NCBI GenBank assembly: GCA_963836265.1
Contig: CAWIIO010000001.1
Span: 558,001 to 622,000, forward strand
Direction of reading: 5' to 3'
Source of the DNA: CAIWHR01 sp963836265
GTDB taxonomy: Bacteria; Pseudomonadota; Gammaproteobacteria; Burkholderiales; Casimicrobiaceae
DNA: 64,000 bases
The notes below the pieces were generated by a model. It ran no database searches, was not told the origin of the DNA, and worked only from the letters and a program-made list of their open reading frames with translations. The translations under genes were made by a program, and so were the position numbers. Shown in pieces: positions 50,722 to 58,153 of this stretch; the first letter of the stretch is position 1, and the number at the start of each line of letters is the position of its first letter.

Positions 50722-52188
50722 TCAGGGTGCGCGGACCGCTGCGCTTCCAGCGGCCGCCGGATCGGCGATGATCTTCGCGCCGACGTCCTTCAGCAGCCGC
50801 TGGAATTCGGGCGAGGCGAGGATGATCGTTCCCGCCGCGGCGCGCAGGCGATCGACGGCTTCGGGTGTCAACACGAAGGACGTCGGCTGCTCGTTGAGGT
50901 ACGCGCGCTCCTGCGGATCAGGGAGCGCGGCAAACGACACGTCGATCGCGTAGACCTCCGCCTCCGGGACCCGTATCGCCGTGCAGATAGGCGAGTCCTT
51001 GTTGGCGGAACACTCGGCCAGCCGGCGGATCTCGCGGTCCTTTTGCCACCGCGCCGAAATGTCCTTGAGGAGCTCGACCGCCTCGTAGGAATAGTGATCG
51101 ATCGGAACGCCGGTCGCCTTCAGCAGGATGTCTATCGTTCCCGGCGGCGACTCCGATTCATCCCAGTTCGTTGGCGGCGAGGACAGCGAGTTGACGACAA
51201 AGACGATGATCCTGCGCACGTGGTCGAGCGGTGTCGGCATCCCCGCGTCGTGCAGCGCTTCGAGGAACTCCAGCGCGTCGAGCACGCCGCGCATGCCCAC
51301 GTTGTCGGACACCCCGCCGTCCACGAGGTGGATATACGGGTGATGCACGCTGTCCAGATAGGGCTCGACATCCTTCAGCTCGCGGATCGCTCGCGCGGCG
51401 GGCCGGGGCGGATTCGCCGAACGGGTGAACAGCTTGACCCAGGGCGGCGCGCTAAAGTTGCAGGTGCCCCCGTAGTTGTTGATCGTGACCGGGGAGAGTA
51501 CGACGGGTACGGCAGACGATGCGGCGGCGGCGCGGGACAGCCGCACGGCATCGAGATCCGAGCAGAACACGTTGAACAGCGTCTGCTGGAAGGTCACCCG
51601 GCCCCCGGTCGAGATGTCGGTGGCCGACGCCATGATCAGCGGGCCGTCGCCGCGGTCGAGGTCACCGAAGGTCGCGCCGTTGAACAGGATCTCGTCATAC
51701 AACTGCGCCGCCAGCTCGGAGCGGCCCCAGCCCGGCGAGGACAGATCGCCCCAGTAGCGCGGATTGAGGGCACGGGCGATGAGCTCGCCCTGGACGTCGC
51801 GCTTGAGGAAGCGCTGCTCGTAGTCGTCGAAGAGCTTTTCGCCGTACAGGCCGTAGGCCAGGGCGGTGAAGCTGCCGCCCGACACCCCGGTGATGACGTC
51901 GACGGCGTCGAGCAGGCGAACCTTGGCGCCATTCGGTGCCGCGATCTCGGTCCGCCGAAGAAACTCCAGAACGCCATACGAAAACGCAGCGGCTCGTGTC
52001 CCGCCGCCCGAAAAGGCAAGGACGACGAGGTTTTGCTGGCTCTTGAAGTGCTTCTGGCGGGTCTGGAACGTGTACCCGCCGTTCGGGTCGACCTCCTTGA
52101 TCGGCGGGTTGATCGGACGCGTGGCACAGCCGCCCAGCACGAGCAGCAGGGCAAGTATCGACAACGACGTGCCGCGCGACGGACTCAT
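50722..52188 (-). CDS. Patatin-like phospholipase lipoprotein
   Basis: A 488-residue lipoprotein acyl hydrolase. The lipobox LVLGGC places the lipidated cysteine at C21. The patatin site is complete: oxyanion glycines in LAFSGGGTRAAAFSYGVLEF, nucleophile S103 in ITGVSGGSF, and the catalytic aspartate D290 in HLVDGGVSDN. The middle includes RALNPRYWGDLSSPGWGRSE and ASATDISTGGRVTF. Likely anchored in the outer membrane facing the periplasm, acting on phospholipids or lysophospholipids. No partner gene is adjacent. Confidence 0.92.
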   Translation of the reverse strand: MSPSRGTSLSILALLLVLGGCATRPINPPIKEVDPNGGYTFQTRQKHFKSQQNLVVLAFSGGGTRAAAFSYGVLEFLRRTEIAAPNGAKVRLLDAVDVITGVSGGSFTALAYGLYGEKLFDDYEQRFLKRDVQGELIARALNPRYWGDLSSPGWGRSELAAQLYDEILFNGATFGDLDRGDGPLIMASATDISTGGRVTFQQTLFNVFCSDLDAVRLSRAAAASSAVPVVLSPVTINNYGGTCNFSAPPWVKLFTRSANPPRPAARAIRELKDVEPYLDSVHHPYIHLVDGGVSDNVGMRGVLDALEFLEALHDAGMPTPLDHVRRIIVFVVNSLSSPPTNWDESESPPGTIDILLKATGVPIDHYSYEAVELLKDISARWQKDREIRRLAECSANKDSPICTAIRVPEAEVYAIDVSFAALPDPQERAYLNEQPTSFVLTPEAVDRLRAAAGTIILASPEFQRLLKDVGAKIIADPAAAGSAAVRAP

Positions 52189-52461
52189 TGCTCACCTATG
52201 AATTGATCTTGTCCAAAGCCAAACATTCCCGACTGCCCTGCCGTTGGACACGGTCCAAGCCATCGCGGTCGCGCGCTTGGGCCCAGCGGAGCGAATGCGG
52301 TCGCGAGGGGGTGCGACCCGAGGAGGCGGGCCGATCGGAATCAGATTCCGGCTCATCATAGCGCAGTGGGTGCAATTCAGGCGACGCTTTCCACCCGCGC
52401 CCACTCGTCGAACGGCGGCGAACAAGAAATTGGGAACGCGGCCGAAGAGAGCCAGCGCTTT
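52189..52461. other. 273-bp gap, nothing recognised
   Basis: Lies upstream of the patatin gene and downstream of the DUF1641 gene, both on the minus strand. It should carry the patatin promoter; no clear hexamers or strong hairpin seen. Confidence 0.4.
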
Positions 52462-53256
52462 CTACCGCGTCACGCCCCAGTCCTTCCGCAGCTGTTTGCC
52501 GACCGCCAGCATGAAGCGCAGCGTGTCCTGAGCCTCGGGATCGCGCATCAACTGCCACAACCCGCCGACGCCGCCGGTCGAGGGAGGCGCCGCGCGGCTT
52601 GCCGCGGCTGCAGCGTCGATCGACTGCAACACTTCCTGCACCGTCGCAAGACGGTCGGCAAGTTGCGGCAGCATTGTCGCAAGCCGTTCGAGTGCCCCAC
52701 TCTCCTGCAGCCCCTCGAGCATCTTGACGACGTGCTCGGCACCGCCGCGGCTGAAGCGATCGAGCAGAGACAAGCCATTGCCGACGGTGTCGGTGAGGCG
52801 GCTCACCATTTCGTCGGTGAGCGCATCCTCGGCCGAGCCGTAGACGCGCGCGAGCTTGACCAGCCGGTTGAGGTCGCCGTTGTTGACCATCTCGGCCAGC
52901 GCGGGAATCGCGCGGTCGAGCCCGGCGCGATTCACCTGGTCGAGCAAGGCGAGGCCCTCGCCGAGTGCCTGGCTCAGCCGCGTGACCATCTCGTCGGTCA
53001 GCGCGTCCTGCGCGGAGCTGTACAGCCTCGCAACCTGCGAGAGCCGCTCGATGTCGCCGTTGTTGACCATCTGGGCCAGCCCGGGAATCGCCCGCGCGAG
53101 CCCGGCGCGATTCACCTGGTCCATCAGCTCGACGGCGTCGCCTGCCGTCGTCGCAAGGCGCGTCACCATCTCGTCGGTCAGCGCATCGCGCGCCGCCGAG
53201 ACCACTCTTTCGACCTCGACATTGACGGTCCGGGCTTCCTCCGCTTGTCCGTTCAT
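52462..53256 (-). CDS. DUF1641 protein with three 60-residue repeats
   Basis: A 264-residue soluble helical protein. Three consecutive 60-residue units each start with a form of ARDALTDEMVTRLATTAGDA, continue with ELMDQVNRAGLARAIPGLAQ and end MVNNGDIERLSQVARLY. After them comes the classic DUF1641 block (SLLDRFSRGGAEHVVKMLEG) and a C-terminal GGVGGLWQLMRDPEAQDTLR tail. DUF1641 genes often sit beside formate-dehydrogenase-like or SQR-like flavoproteins. AAGGAGT precedes the ATG at 53256. It is last in the dsrE-tusA-SQR-like operon, 11 nt after the flavoprotein. A scaffold role is guessed. Confidence 0.85.
   Translation of the reverse strand: MNGQAEEARTVNVEVERVVSAARDALTDEMVTRLATTAGDAVELMDQVNRAGLARAIPGLAQMVNNGDIERLSQVARLYSSAQDALTDEMVTRLSQALGEGLALLDQVNRAGLDRAIPALAEMVNNGDLNRLVKLARVYGSAEDALTDEMVSRLTDTVGNGLSLLDRFSRGGAEHVVKMLEGLQESGALERLATMLPQLADRLATVQEVLQSIDAAAAASRAAPPSTGGVGGLWQLMRDPEAQDTLRFMLAVGKQLRKDWGVTR
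52681..53220. repeat. Three 180-bp tandem DNA repeats inside the DUF1641 gene
   Basis: The segment centred on CATCTCGTCGGTCAGCGC recurs at 52807, 52987 and 53167, exactly 180 bp apart, in frame. Neighbouring blocks such as GTTGTTGACCATCT also recur with that period. Repeat identity is higher between the second and third unit, indicating internal duplication. Confidence 0.8.
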
Positions 53257-53267
53257 GTCCGACTCCT

Positions 53268-54401
53268 TTACAGCAGCCCGCGCGCCGATACCCAATAGAG
53301 CTTGTTGTAGGCCATCTTGAACCAATGCACGGCCTTGGTCGGGGGCTTCGGATCAGGCGGATTGAGGTAATCGAACATCGCGTACGTCGCGCGATCCTTG
53401 CCCGCCTCGATGAAGCAGAAGACCTTGCCGTCGTAGTCGCGTACGGCGGAGCCCAGCTTGACCATCGCCGCGATGTTCTCGCCCAGTGCCTCGGCCTCGA
53501 AATGGGCGGTCGAGCCGGCCTTGCTGATCGGCAGGTTGGTGGTGTCGCCCAGCGCGAAGACGTTGGTTCGTCCTTCCATGTTGAGCTGGTGCCGGTGCGT
53601 GGGGATCCAGCCGCCGGCGCCGAGCTTGTTCTTCTCGATCACCTCCATGCCGCGGTGCGCCGGGATCGAGATCAGCAGGTCGTACGGCGTCTCGCCCCCC
53701 TCCTCGCTCTTCACCACCTTTGCCTTGCCGTCGACCTCCTTCACGTTGAACAGCGTCTCGTAGGTGACGCCGAGGCGATCGAACTCGGGCGCCGCCCATT
53801 TCGCGACGTTCTCGAGCGAGTGAACGCGGCCGATCGGGTACGTGTAGTGCAGGTGCACCTTGTCGCGAATTCCGCGATCCTTGAAATAGTCGTGCAGCAT
53901 GAACGTGATCTCGAGGGGCGCCATCGGGCACTTGTGCGGGACGCCCATCGCGATCACGACGCGCCCGCCCTGAAACGCCTGCAGCCGCCGGAACATCTTG
54001 ACCGCGGTCTCCTCGGTGTAGAACGTCTCCGAGTTCTCCGCGAGGCCGGGAATGAGTTCCGGCACCGGCCGCGATCCGGTCGCGATCGCGAGGATGTCGT
54101 AGCTCAGCGTCTTGCCGCCTTTCGTCTTGACCTGGTTCTGGTCGAGCAGGAATTCCTCCACGGGATCGACGACGAGCGTGATGCCCGGTTCGAGCAACGC
54201 CGCCTGGTCCTTGTAGAGCTCGTCGGGCGTCATCCGGCCGAACGCGAGATAGAGGAGCCCGGGCTGGTACATGTGCTTCTCGGAGGCCGTTACCATGGTC
54301 AGCTTGGCCTTGCCGGACTTGAGCTCGGGTTGCAGCCGGCGGGCGAGGTTGTTGGCGAGAATCGTTCCACCCATTCCGCCGCCGATGATCAGGATCTTCA
54401 T
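53268..54401 (-). CDS. SQR-like NAD(P)/FAD-dependent oxidoreductase
   Basis: A 377-residue flavoprotein of the sulfide:quinone oxidoreductase-like group. The FAD motif is ILIIGGGMGGTILANNLARR; MYQPGLLYLAFG is typical of SQR, as are YDILAIATGSRPVPELIPGL and FALGDTTNLPISKAGSTAHF. Candidate redox cysteines are C158 in GVPHKCPMAP and C329 in KVFCFIEAG; the classical third cysteine is absent. The C-terminal AVHWFKMAYNKLYW helices fit membrane association. AGAGGAGGT before the ATG fixes the start. Its operon with DsrE and TusA suggests sulfane-sulfur transfer; substrate is unproven. Confidence 0.88.
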   Translation of the reverse strand: MKILIIGGGMGGTILANNLARRLQPELKSGKAKLTMVTASEKHMYQPGLLYLAFGRMTPDELYKDQAALLEPGITLVVDPVEEFLLDQNQVKTKGGKTLSYDILAIATGSRPVPELIPGLAENSETFYTEETAVKMFRRLQAFQGGRVVIAMGVPHKCPMAPLEITFMLHDYFKDRGIRDKVHLHYTYPIGRVHSLENVAKWAAPEFDRLGVTYETLFNVKEVDGKAKVVKSEEGGETPYDLLISIPAHRGMEVIEKNKLGAGGWIPTHRHQLNMEGRTNVFALGDTTNLPISKAGSTAHFEAEALGENIAAMVKLGSAVRDYDGKVFCFIEAGKDRATYAMFDYLNPPDPKPPTKAVHWFKMAYNKLYWVSARGLL

Positions 54402-54438
54402 TGGACCTCCTCTCGTCAACGCCTTCGAATGAACGTCG

Positions 54439-54669
54439 TCACTTCGACTTCTTGACCGTGATGTGCCACACGCCGGCTTCCTCGCGGGTACCGAGGAATT
54501 CGTGGCCGACCTTCTTGATCCATTCCGGGATGTCGTTCGCCGACCCCTTGTCGGATGACAGGACCTCGAGTTCGTCGCCGACCTGCGCCAGCTTCATCCA
54601 GCCGATCAGCTCCATCAGCGGACCGGGACAGAAGCTGCCCCGGGCATCGATCACCTTTCGCTCGGACAT
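54439..54669 (-). CDS. tusA: TusA-type sulfurtransferase
   Basis: A 76-residue sulfur carrier. The active cysteine is C14 in IDARGSFCPGPLMELI, the defining CPxP motif of the TusA/SirA family; the rest has the small two-layer alpha/beta pattern ending GVWHITVKK. It carries persulfide sulfur between partners. It lies between dsrE (27-nt gap) and the SQR-like gene (37-nt gap), supporting a role in sulfane sulfur flow rather than tRNA thiolation. Confidence 0.9.
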   Translation of the reverse strand: MSERKVIDARGSFCPGPLMELIGWMKLAQVGDELEVLSSDKGSANDIPEWIKKVGHEFLGTREEAGVWHITVKKSK

Positions 54670-54696
54670 CGCGCGTTCCTTCCTTTCCCACGCATT

Positions 54697-55089
54697 CTAG
54701 AACGACCAGACCTGCGCGTCCCGGGCATCGTCCAGAAACCTGGTCAGCCCGAGCGGCTCGCTGAGGTAGGATTCCAGCCCTTCGCGTTCCACCTCCATCA
54801 CATCCATCGCCATCGAGCACGGATAGACTTTCGCGCCCCCGAGTTCCACCGCCTGCTGGAAAAGCATGCGGAATGCCGGAACCTTCTTGCCCGCCATCAG
54901 CTCCCCAAACCGACCTTCGGGCGGTGCGGCCACCGCATTCCCCTTGACGAAGTACGCCAGAGCGTTCATCGACAGGAAAACGCTCACGTCGTTGCCGCTC
55001 ACCGCGCCTACGGATGCCAGCATCGCTGCCATCTGCAGGCGCTCGTGCGCGCCCGATACCACGATGATGCTGATCTTGTTCGACGCCAT
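54697..55089 (-). CDS. DsrE/DsrF-like family protein
   Basis: A 130-residue protein with the DsrE fold: KISIIVVSGAHERLQMAAML, ASVGAVSGNDVSVFLSMNAL, a mid-region KKVPAFRMLFQQAVELGGAK and the cysteine in VYPCSMAMDVM, which is the position of the sulfur-accepting cysteine. The ATG at 55089 is used; a GTG precedes it directly. It is the promoter-proximal gene of the dsrE-tusA-SQR-like-DUF1641 operon. It may pass sulfur to TusA. Confidence 0.87.
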   Translation of the reverse strand: MASNKISIIVVSGAHERLQMAAMLASVGAVSGNDVSVFLSMNALAYFVKGNAVAAPPEGRFGELMAGKKVPAFRMLFQQAVELGGAKVYPCSMAMDVMEVEREGLESYLSEPLGLTRFLDDARDAQVWSF

Positions 55090-55487
55090 CACCCATGCTC
55101 CATTGCCAAAATCACGTCGTTGCCATGAAGCGCGCCACCGACGCCGCTACCGGCGCAAACGGCGGCCTTGGACACACCAAAGGTACGATCATGTTGAGTC
55201 CACCGGACCACCTTATCGATCACTTACCGTATTTGCTTTTTAGAGGTCAACCGGTTACTCCAATTGCCGACGGAACTTTTTGACCCACGTCAATGATCGA
55301 AGAGGTTTGGCGGCTTGATGCGTCGCAGCAGATGCATGCCATCCACTGCTCATGCGCCATATTGTCGCTTCGACGTGATCGCTTGCGCGTGAGCCAAGAC
55401 GGCGCGGAGCATTGCGATCGCGCGTTATACTGAGGCAGGCCGAGAACGAGTGGCCGCGGACATCCGCACCTGACTGGGAGGGAATCG
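55090..55487. other. 398-bp divergent regulatory gap
   Basis: Between the dsrE operon (leftward) and the DUF3617 gene (rightward). It holds an FNR-like palindrome at 55280-55293, an AT-richer stretch around 55215-55285 and a TATACT at 55426-55431 that may be the -10 for the rightward gene. No coding frame recognised. Confidence 0.6.
55280..55293. promoter_or_regulatory. FNR/ANR-type binding box
   Basis: TTGACCCACGTCAA has perfect 5-bp arms TTGAC/GTCAA with a 4-nt spacer, close to the FNR/ANR consensus TTGAT-N4-ATCAA. It lies 191 nt upstream of the dsrE ATG and 195 nt before the DUF3617 gene. It suggests oxygen- or NO-responsive control of the sulfur operon. Which gene it regulates is inferred. 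Confidence 0.6.
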
Positions 55488-55940
55488 ATGGACGCCGGAC
55501 CATTGAATGTCGTCGGAGGCTGGCGCCGCCTTTTCGCCGTCGCCGGCGTGTGCGTGCTGCTCGTCGCGCAGTTCGCGTCGGCGCAGGGCACCGACGACGA
55601 ATACGACGTCACGGTGAAGATGGAAATGGCCGGCATGCCGATCGCGATGCCGCCGACTTCGCAGCGATTGTGCGTAAGGAAAGGCGCGGGCAACAATGGA
55701 GCCTTCGTCCCGCGGCAGGAGAACTGCCGTGTGAGCGATACCACGCGCGCCGGCTCGCGGTTGATGTTCAAGATCGCCTGCGCAGGCAACGATCCGCTGA
55801 CGGGCACCGGCGAGTTCACTTTCGACGCCAACGGCTACAACGGGCAGATCCGGATGAAGGGGAAGATGGAGGGCGAGGACGTCGACATGACGCAGGTGAT
55901 CGCCGCGCGTCGAGTCGGCGGCTGCACGGCGCGCCAATGA
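55488..55940 (+). CDS. DUF3617 domain exported protein
   Basis: A 150-residue periplasmic protein. A signal peptide (RLFAVAGVCVLLVAQFASAQ) is followed by the DUF3617 pattern: YDVTVKMEMAGMPIAMPPTS, QRLCVRKG, NCRVSDTTRAGSRLMFKIAC, GNDPLTGTGEFTFDANGYNG and a final GGCTA with conserved cysteines likely forming disulfides. GGGAGGGAATCG precedes the ATG. Function of the family is unknown. Followed by a strong hairpin 22 nt after the stop. Confidence 0.85.
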   Translation: MDAGPLNVVGGWRRLFAVAGVCVLLVAQFASAQGTDDEYDVTVKMEMAGMPIAMPPTSQRLCVRKGAGNNGAFVPRQENCRVSDTTRAGSRLMFKIACAGNDPLTGTGEFTFDANGYNGQIRMKGKMEGEDVDMTQVIAARRVGGCTARQ

Positions 55941-55961
55941 CGCACTGCGCGTTTTCGCGTT

Positions 55962-55984
55962 GTCATGCCGGTGCCGGGCATGAC
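55962..55984 (+). terminator. Hairpin after the DUF3617 gene (terminator or REP-like)
   Basis: GTCATGCC (55962-55969) pairs with GGCATGAC (55977-55984) around a 7-nt loop. It starts 22 nt downstream of the stop at 55940, the right place for a terminator, but lacks a U-run. Confidence 0.5.
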
Positions 55985-56380
55985 TGGGGGCAGGATATCG
56001 CCGACGTCACCGGCCTGTCGCCAGAACTCGGCGATGACCGCTTCCGACAAGGACGCGGCAACCCTTCAATCGAGGCTTACGACGCGCCTGCGCTCGGGCG
56101 CTGGCGGGCAGCATCGCAAATCATGGTTCTCTCCGTCGAGACGCTATTTCTTCACGTCGGAGAGCCGTAGCCTGCAGGCGATCGACATCTACGTCGGCGC
56201 TGAGGCTCGTTCCCCGCCACCGATCGTTGCTGCAAGCGAGATTGCGCGGCCGGCACGCTCGTCATTGGCAATGACGCGCCGATCGGTGTGCTCGCACGAA
56301 ACCGCGCGCGATTATCCTGGAAATCCTTGAAAATAAAGCCGATTCATCGAAAGTGAACCGACATCGCGTGGCTTCTCGAC

Positions 56381-56395
56381 TTGTAAGAATTACAA
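56381..56395. promoter_or_regulatory. Palindrome upstream of promoter (operator candidate)
   Basis: TTGTAAGAATTACAA has perfect 6-bp arms around GAA. It ends 15 nt before the -35 hexamer at 56411, a common position for an activator site. The binding protein is unknown. Confidence 0.45.
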
Positions 56396-56410
56396 TTTGT
56401 CCACTACAAC

Positions 56411-56439
56411 TTGACAATTCTATCTATCCTTCCTAGCAT
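56411..56439 (+). promoter_or_regulatory. Strong sigma70 promoter candidate
   Basis: TTGACA (56411-56416), a 17-nt spacer and TAGCAT (56434-56439) match the sigma70 consensus closely in an otherwise GC-rich chromosome. It points toward the NHL-repeat gene, leaving an unusually long leader of about 300 nt, or may drive an unseen small RNA. Confidence 0.6.
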
Positions 56440-56746
56440 CCTCTTGCGCGCGTGCGCAGCGGATGGTGGGAGTGACGAGGTCGGGTCGCCGCAGCAGGGG
56501 GCTGGAAACAAACCGTTCGAACTATTCAACGCGCGCCGCGTTGACGCACCAAGGCCGGTTCTCCGCCGCGCCTTCTGCGCGTTTCGACGCAAGGCAGCGC
56601 GACGGCTGCGTCGATTGTTCCGCGTCATGACGCCGTTCCTCGTAACACGTGGCATGTTGCGGCTGAGGGTGTGCCCGGCGAGGTAGGCAATCCGGTGCAC
56701 GTCTACGGGACCGCGACGTTGGAACGAACCCAACGAGGAGATCGCG

Positions 56747-58018
56747 ATGAAAGGCAGACCCTATTTCTATGGAGGAACCCTTGCGCTGGCCTTGGCCACG
56801 GCATTGGGTCTTTTCACGTCCATCACCCAGGCCGACCCGAAGAAAACACCCAAGGTGCCGGTATTACAGGTCGATCCAGACTGGCCGAAGATGCCGCTTC
56901 CGGTCGCGGGCGATTTCGGAACCCCTCCCGATGTAAGCACCGCCACGGGCAAGCCCAAGCCCTGGGTCACCGGCGAAGTCGCGGGAACCTGCGTCGACTC
57001 GCAGGACCACGTGTTCACCGTCAACCGCGGGAACCTGGTCGCGCCTGAGACGGTTGAGGCCGTTCCGTCGCCGACGGTGATTGAGTACAACCCGGCGGGC
57101 GACGTCGTCAACGCGTGGGGCACCACTGCCAACCAGGCGCAGATCCACGGCTGCTTCGTCGACTACCAGGACAACATCTGGATCGCCGGCAACGGCGACG
57201 GCATCGTGCAGAAGTACTCGCACGACGGTTCGACGCTGCTGCTGCAGATCGGCACCATGGGGGTGTGCGACAACCCGCCGGCGAATACCTGTGGCAACTC
57301 GGGCACCAATCCCCTGGCCAATATGAGCACCACGCTGTTGAACGAGCCCGCGAACGTCTGGGTCGATCCCAATCCGGATCCCGTGACCCATCAACGCGGC
57401 AGCGTCTACATCGCCGACGGCTACGGCAACCACCGCGTCGTCGTGTTCGACAAATCTGGTAACTACCTGAGACAGTGGGGCTACGTCGCGGGAACGGTCA
57501 ACGATCCGCAGACCGATTCCCCCGGCGGCTTCGCGGCGGGTGACGGGGGACATCCGCACTGCGTCGTCGGCGGCAACGACGGGCTGATGTACGTCTGCGA
57601 TCGCGCGGACGACCGGATCGAGGTGTTCGACAAGATGGGCAATCTCCAGCGCATCATCAACGTCGTTCCAGGCACCGGCCAGACGCTTGGCATCGGAGGC
57701 ACAGCAGGACTCGGCACGGCCGGCTCGGCGTGGGATCTGCGCTTTACGAACGACCCGATGCAAACGTACATGTTCGAGATCGACGGCGGCAACGAGATCA
57801 TGCACACGATGGACCGCGTGCTCGGCTCGATCGTCGCGAACGTGGGTCAGCCGGGCCATCAGGCGGGCCAGTTCACGTACTTGCATAGCAACACGGTCGA
57901 CTCGAAAGGCAACGTCTACACCGGCGAGACGATCAACGGACGTCGCATCCAGAAGTTCACGCACGTCGAGTGCAACAACGGCAACGGCAAGGGCAACGGC
58001 AACGGAAATTGCAGGTGA
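56747..58018 (+). CDS. Exported NHL-repeat beta-propeller protein
   Basis: A 423-residue exported protein. A signal peptide (FYGGTLALALATALGLFTSI, cleavage after QA) is followed by an NHL-type propeller. Repeat cores include VDSQDHVFTVNRGN, VDYQDNIWIAGNGDG, SVYIADGYGNHRVVVFDKSG, GLMYVCDRADDRIEVFDKMG and VDSKGNVYTGETINGRRIQK. The last 14 residues are Gly/Asn/Lys repeats (NNGNGKGNGNGNCR). Propellers of this type bind ligands or act as lyases such as peptidyl-alpha-hydroxyglycine lyase; no catalytic assignment is possible by eye. GAGGAG 6 nt upstream supports the start. A terminator-like hairpin follows. Confidence 0.85.
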   Translation: MKGRPYFYGGTLALALATALGLFTSITQADPKKTPKVPVLQVDPDWPKMPLPVAGDFGTPPDVSTATGKPKPWVTGEVAGTCVDSQDHVFTVNRGNLVAPETVEAVPSPTVIEYNPAGDVVNAWGTTANQAQIHGCFVDYQDNIWIAGNGDGIVQKYSHDGSTLLLQIGTMGVCDNPPANTCGNSGTNPLANMSTTLLNEPANVWVDPNPDPVTHQRGSVYIADGYGNHRVVVFDKSGNYLRQWGYVAGTVNDPQTDSPGGFAAGDGGHPHCVVGGNDGLMYVCDRADDRIEVFDKMGNLQRIINVVPGTGQTLGIGGTAGLGTAGSAWDLRFTNDPMQTYMFEIDGGNEIMHTMDRVLGSIVANVGQPGHQAGQFTYLHSNTVDSKGNVYTGETINGRRIQKFTHVECNNGNGKGNGNGNCR

Positions 58019-58028
58019 CGCGAGCCGC

Positions 58029-58048
58029 GCGGGGGCGTCGGCCCCCGC
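58029..58048 (+). terminator. Terminator hairpin after the NHL-repeat gene
   Basis: GCGGGGGC and GCCCCCGC form a perfect 8-bp stem with a GTCG loop, 11 nt after the stop codon, followed by TT. A short U-run makes it a moderate intrinsic terminator candidate. Confidence 0.6.
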
Positions 58049-58153
58049 TTCGACTCGTGAGTTTGGCTACCCGCGTCACCGGCACCTTCCGCCCGTGACG
58101 CGGGCTGGCTTCGTCGAGTTTATCGGTGCGAACCGCTCAAGGCGAGACGTGAG

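Larger units (their letters stand above)
55985..56746. other. 762-bp gap with an AT-rich promoter island, no gene seen
   Basis: Frames through 55985-56400 lack recognisable coding features. From about 56320 the base composition becomes AT-rich, with a palindrome (56381-56395) and a near-consensus promoter (56411-56439). The following 300 bp lead to the NHL-repeat gene and form a long possible 5' untranslated region. Confidence 0.5.

Noticed and set aside
52681..53220. The 180-bp repeats as a CRISPR-like or satellite array
   Set aside because: They are in-frame coding repeats without unique spacers.
55965..56330. A possible 121-codon gene after DUF3617
   Set aside because: Its start lies inside a hairpin, composition is not protein-like, and no motif is visible.
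56404..56733. A possible Arg-rich minus-strand gene in the AT-rich gap
   Set aside because: Overlaps the strong promoter and has a random-looking composition.
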